Source: Struthio camelus (Eukaryota; Chordata; Aves; Struthioniformes; Struthionidae). From it: 64,000 nucleotides of DNA. Each line of letters opens with the position of its first letter. The first letter of the stretch is position 1. Where the stretch lies: positions 866,001 through 930,000 of the forward strand of contig NC_090967.1 in NCBI RefSeq assembly GCF_040807025.1. The letters run 5' to 3'. Positions 52,801 through 61,800 of the stretch are shown here, piece by piece. The position numbers and the translations under genes were made by a program. The notes beneath the pieces were generated by a model. The model saw nothing but the letters and a program-made list of their open reading frames with translations, had not been told where the DNA came from and made no database searches.

Positions 52801-55800
52801 TATCAGGTTTTGTGGACAACATCAAACAGGAGTTAGCAAAAAATAAAGAGATGAAAGAAAGTATTAAAAAGTTCCGAGATGAAGCTAAAAAGCTAGAAGA
52901 ATCTGATGCACTTCGAGAAGCAAGGAGGAAATATGTAAGTCTCATGAATTCCTTCAGTATTTTCATTGCCTAGTCATTAAGCTATTACTGTTCTGAATGT
53001 TAAACTTGAGGCTTTGCAAATGAATTGATTAGTTCAGCATGCCTCTTTTTATGAGAAATTCTGCTTGGCTGGAAATACAAGTACAATCAATGCCTTAGAG
53101 TGCTGTGGTGTTTTTGTTTTTTTTGGTGGAAAGTCCTTCCAGCAGATCCTTCATTACATTTCCCAAATAACGAGCAGATAAAATAATGAGACGTTGAATG
53201 TAATTTGTCAGTGTTTAGCTGCTGTCTGTACAATCTTAAAGGATTAAAAAGAGCATTATTTGCAGTAATGAAGTACTGATGTTGTTTATTTGAGTATTGT
53301 GTGCCCGATAAGAACATAGGAGAGTTCAGGGCAGGAAGGGAACCAAAGGTTGGCAGTAAATTACTTTGTATTTATACTACTGCTTATATTGCACTTTGTT
53401 GGATGTAGTCTAAAAGAAAAAGACTGCTCGTCAGACCACAGACCACTTAAAAATAAGATTTCTCTGCCCTTAAAAAAACTTGATTATCTAGTTGCTCTTC
53501 AGTTGAACTGCAAGATTTTTACTAACCTGCTCCTGCTCTCTAGGTCAATTGTGACAGAATTAACTGCTGGGCTCTGAATCCCTGACTCACTCATTTTGAG
53601 CTATTGTCCTGCTCAATTAATTTGTTCATTAATTCCTTCTTCCTATGTTTAAGGATAGCTGCTAGCTTATATTGCATTGATGAGGGGATGTATTTTACCA
53701 AGCGAAGAACTTATTATATTCCAATTTTTTTTTTTGTAGTGAGAAAGCGTTCATTTACCTTTAAAAAATGCTAGGAAGACAAATGAATCTATTAATCCTA
53801 ATCAGGCCTGAGTAGGGCTTTTTGTCCTAAATTACAAGGTTAACGGGGCTAAACTGTTGTTGAGTGAGTGTTTTCTCTCCTCATAGTTACATCACAAACG
53901 TTTTTTCCACAGAAAACCATTGAATCTGAAACAGTGAAGACATCAGAAGTGATTAAAAAGAAACTTGAAGAAATAACTGGTACAGTTAAAGAGGTAAAAC
54001 ATAACTTTGGAAAAACCTTCCCCTGAGGCAATTTGGTCCTAAGAATCTGTGTTTTGTGTGTATTTGAAATATTGCCCTTTCTTTTCCTCTTGGTGAGAGG
54101 TGGTCACTGCTCCAAATCTTTAAGGTTGGAGTCATTAACAGAGTTGCAGCAATAATGTATGACAGCTTTGTCAGTCAGTTAGTGTATGGTCAGAGGTCAG
54201 GCACTGCGAGAGTACCCAGCACTTTCTCTTGGTTTTGCAGCTTGGAGATGGTGCATATGGTTCTCCCATTGCTAGCCCTTAGGAAAGAGAAGAAGCCTCA
54301 GGGTGATTCTTCCATTACAGGACAGTCAGAGCAATGCTGGAAGATCACCAAGGGAAGCTGTTTAGGAGATGTGATGCTTTTCACACAGTCATTCTTCACT
54401 AATGATGTGGTAGGACTTGTATTCACAGAATCACAGAATGGTTGAGGTTGGAAGGGATCTCTGGAGATCATCCAGTCCAACCCCCCTGCTCAAGCAGGGT
54501 CACCGAGAGCACAGTGCATGGGATCGTGGCCAGATGGCTTCTGACTATCTCCAAGGAAGGAGACTCCACTACCTCCCTGGGCAACCTGTTCCAGTGCTCA
54601 CTCACCCTCACAGTCAAGAAGTTTTTCCGCATGTTCCAACGGAACTTCCTGTGCTTCAGTTTGTGCCCATTGCCTTTCGTCCTATAGCTGGGCACCACAG
54701 AGAAGAGTCTGGCCCCATCCTCTCGACACCCTCCCTTCAGATACTTGGACACATTGATGAGATCGCCTCCTCAGTCTTCTCTTCTGCAGGCTGAAGAGGC
54801 CCAGCTCTCTCAGCCTTTCTTCAGAGGAGAGATGCTCCAGTCCCCTCATCATCTTAGTCGCCCTCTGCTGGACTCTCTCCAGTAGTGCCATGTCTCTCTT
54901 GGACTGGGGAGCCCAGAAGTGGGCAGAGTACTCCAGGTGTGGCCTCAGCAGGGCTGAGGAGAGGGGGAGGATCACCTCCCTCCACCTGCTGGCAACACTC
55001 TGCCTCATGCACCCCAGGAGACCATTGGCCTTCTTGGCCACCAGGGCACACTGCTGCCTCATGCTTAACTTGTTGTCCACCAGGACTCCCAGGTCCTTCT
55101 CTGCAGAGCTGCTTTCCAGCAGGTCAACCCACAGCCTGTCCTGGTGCAGGGAGTTATTCCTCCCTAGGTGCAGGGCCCTACACTTGCCCTTTGTTGAAGT
55201 TGAGGAGGCTCCCCTCTGCCCATCTCTCCAGGCTGTGGAGGGCCCTCTGAATGGCAGCACAGCCCTCTGGTATGTCAGCCACTCCTTCCAGTTTAGTATC
55301 GTCAGCAAACTTGCTGAGGGTGCACTCTGTCCCTTCCTCCAGGTCATCGATGGATACGTTGAACAAGACTGGACCCAGGACTGACTCGTGGGGTATATCG
55401 CTAGCTACAGGCCTCCAACTAGACTTGTTCCTCCAAGGCAAATCTTGAGGAGGAGCAAGAGTCTTTCTCCTCCTACAACAGGTCACCAGTTTCCAGTCTT
55501 CTTCAATAGTGTTATGACATACTGTTACACACAGCACAGAGTCCTCCAGCAACTCCGCTGCAGTGGGGGGTGGGGACTCCTGGAGCTGTATGGTGTCCGA
55601 GAAGACCCTGTCTATCTCTTGCTCATCTTCTCGGATGGTACGTAGCCTATTGACTTCCTCCCGTAACTCCTTTGCCTGACAAAGCAACTCATCATCCACA
55701 GCACACCTTCTGCAGGAGAGCTGACTTGTCAGCCCAGGCCTCAGAGAGAGGCCCTAGGCACTCCCTGCAGCCTGACACCTGCAGGGCTGCATCTGCTGTC

Positions 55801-58800
55801 AGAGGGTCTGTCTGGGTTGAAGCCTCAGACACAGCTGATGCAGCAGCTCCAACAGCCACTAGGGAGCGTGCTCTGCAGCATGTCATGACCATGCCCCAGG
55901 GAAGGACACACCACTATGGAAAATGAAGGTGCCTTCTTTGCCTGGCACTGCCTCTGTTTGCTGTGCTCTGGGAGCTGTGCTCTAGGCCTGGCTCTTATAT
56001 AGGCCTCTGCCTAGCAGTGACTCACAAGGGTGCTTGACCCACCCAATCAGGAGCCACCTGAATCAAAAGCTCCAACTCCCTCTGACCAGGGCAACCCAGA
56101 GAGCTCGTTAGAGAGCTCGTTAGCAGCAGCCCCACCTAGCTAGAACTTCTCAGGAGAAGTCAAGGCCTCCTGCAGTTGTCCTTGCCTAGCTCTCCCTTCC
56201 TGTTAGCAGCAAGCACTGTCTAGTTCCTCACGGGGTCCCCAGAAAGCCTCCACAACTTTCCAGCAAGGCCCACAAAAGGCCCAAGCAGAGCCCAGACACT
56301 GCTGCCTCTGCTGCACTCTGTTTGTTTACTACATTTATCACATGCTGAGCTGATCCAGGCAGCAGATACATTTAAATGTATATAATGTATATACAAGTCA
56401 ATATGCTTTGACTTGTATGTCTTTAGTAAATTTTTGAGGAATCTTACTGATACTGTTTTAAATGTGGTAGAAATCAGATGCATATGGCATTTTAAAATAA
56501 TAGGACTGTAGAATCTGATCTGCAGTGTTACTGTATCTGTTAATTCAGCTGGTGCAAAACTGTGCTGTTTGAGCAATCCTCAGTGGGGTGCAGGTCCTTC
56601 TATTTAATATTCCCTCATCTCTCCCCCCACCCCAGCATGGGGATGACCATGAAGGCAAATGAGTCCATACCCAATCAGCATCTTCCCCTTTCCCTTCCAG
56701 AGGAGACAAGGAATGACTCTTAGGGCTGGGCCTGCTGCCCTGGTAACCAAGTGATTCCTTTTTCGTCAGATAGCACCAACTACTATGAGTTTCTGGGGCT
56801 GCCACCATGGGGGAGGATTGAAGGGATCTGGAGAGAGAACACTGCAAGCTCATTTCTTTGTGGCAGGAAGCATCTGCCAGTCAGCCAGCTCTAAGACCTA
56901 CTGCTGAGTTTATCTTTAGCCACCTTTCCCAGGTAGATCTGTCAGCACCTGGGAGATGGCACGGAACTAAGAGAGTTAGAGAATGGCTGTTGTTGCAGAG
57001 TCTGCCACCCTGACAGTTATTCCCAGGCACCCCAGTCCTGTTCTTTCCTCCTGCTGATTAGAACATCCCCCTGAATTACCATAAGTAGTGATTTAAAGCT
57101 TGCTGCCTTTACTACTAAAAGGAGCATAAGTTTTCCTGCGGTAAGTCACAGCTGAGAGGTACTTTAGGAGGCTGTTCATTATCTGTCAATTGATGTGTGT
57201 TGACTTCCTGCTTTTATCTAGGCTGTCCCAGGGCAAAGTAAACTTAGTCTTTTTCAGCAGTGACTTAAACCCAAAGCCTTTTTGGCTATGCCCAACGCTG
57301 CCTTGAACATTTGCAGTCAGGTGCAGGATCTCAGCTGGGAACGAAGCAGCCGAACACTAGGCTTAAAATATGTGTGATATGAAGTTTGTGTGGACCCCGG
57401 TCTCCACTCTCTGCTGTGCGGCTCCGCACCCATTAACTTCAGTCTGAACATTTTGGTGTGGCTTAACTGTATGTATGGTTGTGAGCTGGACACAATGGTT
57501 GTTGCTAAAGTGGTCATAGCCAGTATCTTTTCAGCAGTGTGTTGAGTGAGCTGTAAAGCATATTTGTTAGCCAAATCCCACTGAAGAACAAGGGAAGTCA
57601 TTTGGTACTGTCATCATATCATTTCTCTTCCTGTGAGATTGTAGCTTCTGACCTATCCAAGATTGGGTGCCTACTGTCAGCAAGATTTCAGAAATCCTCT
57701 TCAAAAGAGGATCCGATGACCTGGTTGTCCTGTGCAGGACAGGAAAGGATGAGCAGCTGCTGCTGTGCTGGCAGAGTCCTTTTAACCTCTTGTGTGATAG
57801 ATTCTGGCTCTGTAAACGTAGCAAAAGTGATGTATGTGAAGCTGTTGAATTGAGAAGAGCGCTTGCTAATTCTGCAGGAAAAGTTGCATAGCAAGGAACT
57901 ATCTCAACCACTGCTAGGCCTTCTGTTGAGAAACAAGAAGTACCTGAATGTTTCAACAGAAAGGGCTAGAGTATTTTAACTCTGGCATTGTTGGTCCTTC
58001 TCTTTGGTGTCAGTAATTTTAAAATGCATGAATAGCAGTTATTGCAAATGCATATGGTTTCATGACTAGCCAAAATTGTTGCTTTGCACAGAGGTGTTGG
58101 CCATTGTGTCCCAGTAAGTCTCCCCTGTGGCATGAAACTGTGTATTCACATTAGGCTTGGTTGGTCTTACTGGGTATGCACTGGGATGTCCATAGTGCTC
58201 AGAAAGATGACTTACTCAAAATGAGTTTTGACCAGTGTTTTTATGACCTTTTCTTTCCTGTTTTGTTGCAGAGTTTGGATGAAGTAAGTAAGAGTGATAT
58301 TGGCCGTAAGATAAAGGAAGGTGTGGAAGAAGCAGCAAAAACAGCAAAGCAGTCTGCAGAGTCGGTGACAAAAGGAGGGGAGAAACTAGGCAAGACAGCA
58401 GCCTTCAAAGCTATTTCTCAGGTACATACATGGGTCCCCTGTTTCTCTGAGGCCCAGTCCTGTGGATACAAGTCGTTATCATGGAAGCTGTGTTGTGCTG
58501 AGTGTAAAATTAAATGCAAAACTCTTAGAGCAAGACTTTTCACATAAAGAGATACTGCTTGTGAGCCAGTGGAATGAACTGATAAATTCAAGAGCTGTAT
58601 TTTGCAGGTCTGGCATTCATTCAGTTGCCCTAGAAAAATGTAAGTCTGAAGTAGCTGAGCTTCTGCTAAAATGTGATTTTGTAAAAATTGTTTGCTGTGG
58701 TCATGGAGCAGAGTAGCATGTGTTCCTCTTCTGTAGACAGGTACTTAAGGAATTCTTGGGAACTACTGGTTGACAAGCTGGCATGCCTAAAGCTCTCATT

Positions 58801-61800
58801 TTTTAGAAAATACGTAAACCCTTGTATATGTTGACATCACCCAATCAACTGACAATTAGTATAAAAAGAAGTACTCCTCACTGGTTTCTCATGCTTCCTC
58901 TGAAGTATCTGGTTTTAGCCTTCGTAAGACAGAATACCCGGCGAGATGGACTATCAGCCTAATCAGTTATGCCAGTTCCCTACTTTCTTTGTTTCTAATA
59001 GGATGTCATCTGCTAAAGGCCCCTTCTAGCCATAGCAGCAGATCACGTTATACACTGGTTTGCCTGCACTGAAGCCTGTTATGTTACTCTAGCAGCATTC
59101 TAATCTAAGAGCTGTTTTTTCGTCAGTGAAGCAGGCTGCTAGGCCATTCTTTGTAGGCAGGTAATGATTTTATAGAACTTTAAAGTAAATTTTTTGAGGC
59201 TTGAAGATTTTTTCTTTATATGCTGTTTGAGTATTTTGATTCACTGTTAGATTTAAGTTAACTGATTCAAAGAACTTTTTAAAGGCTGAACAGTTCTTCT
59301 AGCTTTGCTATACTTTCTGGTATGTATTTAGAATTCAGACTACTCGGTCTACTGTTTCAGAAAAGCCAGTATGCATTCTTAGAAATAGTAGTAGTACTTC
59401 ATCCAATCCCATTTTGAGCTCTCCATTGCTTCAGGAGATACTTCATTTTTTTGGATAATCTTGGGCAGAGTAGGATCCATGGGGGCTCGTGCGTTGTTCA
59501 GTTCTTTGCCAGATCTCTCGGATGGTATTTTATAGTCTGTAGGAATGGACTGAACTTCAGAGCTTTTTATTTGCTTATCTGTAATGTTTAAAATCACTTG
59601 AAGTCCAATTTCTGCTTCATATCGTATATTCTGTTCTGTCTAGTTCCTGAGCACTGTTGTAACTTTTTTCAGGAAGAAATCACGTTGACTTTAACAGGAG
59701 AAAATGTCTTATTCTGGTAAAGCTGTGGTGGATACTTTTGAGCATTCTCCAGGGAATTACTGCATAAAATAAAGTTTAAAATTAACAGTCTTCATAAAGC
59801 TACATGGTGCTTTGGGCTAGATGAACTACATGTCCTAAATAAACATGCAGCTTGGGCAAAAGCTATACAGAAAGAGAGCATATAAACTGCCTTTCTGCCT
59901 GAGTGTATCTGGTTGTAATAGGAAACTGTACTTCTTGTGAAACAAGTCTTCTGTAGGTACTGTCACTAGAGAAACTACTGCTCAGAAGTTCAGTAAATTA
60001 ATAAAAGTATTGCAGCCAAGAAAAATGCCTTTTTAGTCCCAATCCCTATTGAAGTGTATGACAGAATTCCCTCCAATGATTACAATGGGATGTGGCTTCC
60101 TCTCAGCAAAGTCTAGATTAAGGAAGTAGCTGTGCTGTGGCGTGTATCAGTCCAGATTTATGAAGTCATTTTTCTTGACGTAACCTCAACGAAGAGAGAG
60201 AATATCTCACACCTCTCCTTTAGTATAAGCTGCACTACGGTGATTTTTCTGCACCCTTTCTCTGGCAAAAACCATTTGCTTCGCAGCTACTTTCTCAGCT
60301 GGGAGAAGTGAAGACTTGCTGTGAAAAGCGAGCCTGCTTTTTGTTTGTAAAATAGGTGTTTTGGGAAAAGCAGAACATCTCTTTGCTTGAGTTTGGGTCT
60401 TGGACCTGGATTTTGTTGACCTTTCAGGTGGTTTTGCTGCTAGTGCTGATTTCTGAAGACTGACTTTCTTCTCCACTATTTGTGGATGCTAGGAATCATT
60501 CTTTACATGTAGCTTGTGGTTCTATCAGCAGCTGCTGGGAGCTGATACTACTTCCTTCCTCTAACGTAATTTACTCAAATTTAACCTGTAGTGAGAACCT
60601 GTGAGGTTGCATCTCATCAGCCATCAGGTTTGGCTGTGTCCCTGCCTTCTAATTTATTGTTTTATTTTCAGGTTGATCCAGATAGAACTGTCTGTTTGCT
60701 GTCCCAAATTATTAACTTCTTAAGCAGAAGGCCTTAATATTGGTATATTTCTCCATATGCGTTAGCAAAGAGCCATTTGCTGAGTAGAGAGAGAGGAGAA
60801 TAACTTGTGGTGTTACATCTGTTTTTCCAACAGAAGTGATTTACAGTTTTGTGAAAGGAGGAGGAAAGGTGAGTCACCCTAATAGGAATATTTTCCTTTC
60901 AGGGAGTAGAAACTGTTAAGAAGGAAATAGATGAAAGTGTTTTAGGGCAGACGGGTCCTTACAAACGTCCAGAACGACTACGAAAAAGAAAAGAATTCTC
61001 AGGCGAGAGGATGAAAGAGGAGCGAATATTTGAAGCTAATGAGTAAGTATTGGATGTAATTCAGGGTGAATATTTCTGTATACAATTTGGTAAAAGTTTT
61101 AAAATTCAACTGCAGGTCAGGGATGGGTAGAATCTCAGAGCTGAAGTGAGACTGTAGGGTGAGGCACGACTTAGCAGAGCAGGTAGATACAGGAGCAAAA
61201 TTCCACCATATGTTGATGGTAGTAAGGTTGGGCATTAAGAAAAAAATGTTCTGACATGACATTTTTACGTGCACATGCGTTATATTTTCTCAATTCTAAC
61301 ATCTTGCTATCGATTTAAGTTTAGCAGGACCAAGTCTGAGCTCCTTTCCTCTTGGCCTTGCTCCGCTAAATCATGTATCTTATATGTGACTTATGGGCTT
61401 CAGTGATACTGCATGCTGCAGTGATGTTCATCAGTATATCCTGTTTTTTACTCTCACTCGGATGTACATGTTCATGAGTACCCATGTCTTCTGCTTTTTC
61501 TAGGGAGGCTATGGGTGTGGTGCTGCATAAGGATTCAAAATGGTATCAACAATGGAAAGAGTTCAAGGACAACAACGTGGTCTTCAATAGTATGTGTTCC
61601 AAAGATGAAGGAGTAGCACATTATTTTCAGTGATTTGATTGTTGCTCTGTTGGATCTGATGCCATCTGTGCAACTAGTCTCAACGTAATGCAGATCATGG
61701 CTTTTTTTTTTTTTTTTGGTAGCTGTTGCTGTGAGGTAATGTAAAATGGTAGGTAGGCGTAGTTGACAACATTGTAGCTTTTCCAAGCTGCTCCATCTCT

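Larger units (their letters stand above)
54424..56320 (-). mobile_element. CR1 LINE with 5' promoter region and internal deletion
   Basis: The element is antisense to TIMM44. Its 3' tail is two perfect ATTCTGTG units (plus-strand CACAGAATCACAGAAT at 54424-54439). Moving 5' along the element are the 3' untranslated region, the C-terminal third of the ORF2 reverse transcriptase, then, with no endonuclease or N-terminal reverse transcriptase, an ORF1 segment. The 5' untranslated region follows, with CCAAT, AP-1-like and TATA-like motifs. It is thus nearly complete at both ends but has lost most of ORF2. Frameshifts near 55190 and 55695 make it inactive. The 5' boundary is approximate. Confidence 0.82.
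53994..58271 (+). other. TIMM44 intron 4 (4.3 kb), contains a CR1 element
   Basis: An antisense CR1 of about 1.9 kb fills 54424-56320. The remainder (56320-58271) shows no recognisable exon or repeat. Confidence 0.85.
58422..60902 (+). other. TIMM44 intron 5 (2.5 kb)
   Basis: The donor is GTACAT and the acceptor TTTCAG. The intron holds two minus-strand coding-like islands, listed separately, and otherwise AT-rich unique-looking DNA. Confidence 0.8.
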
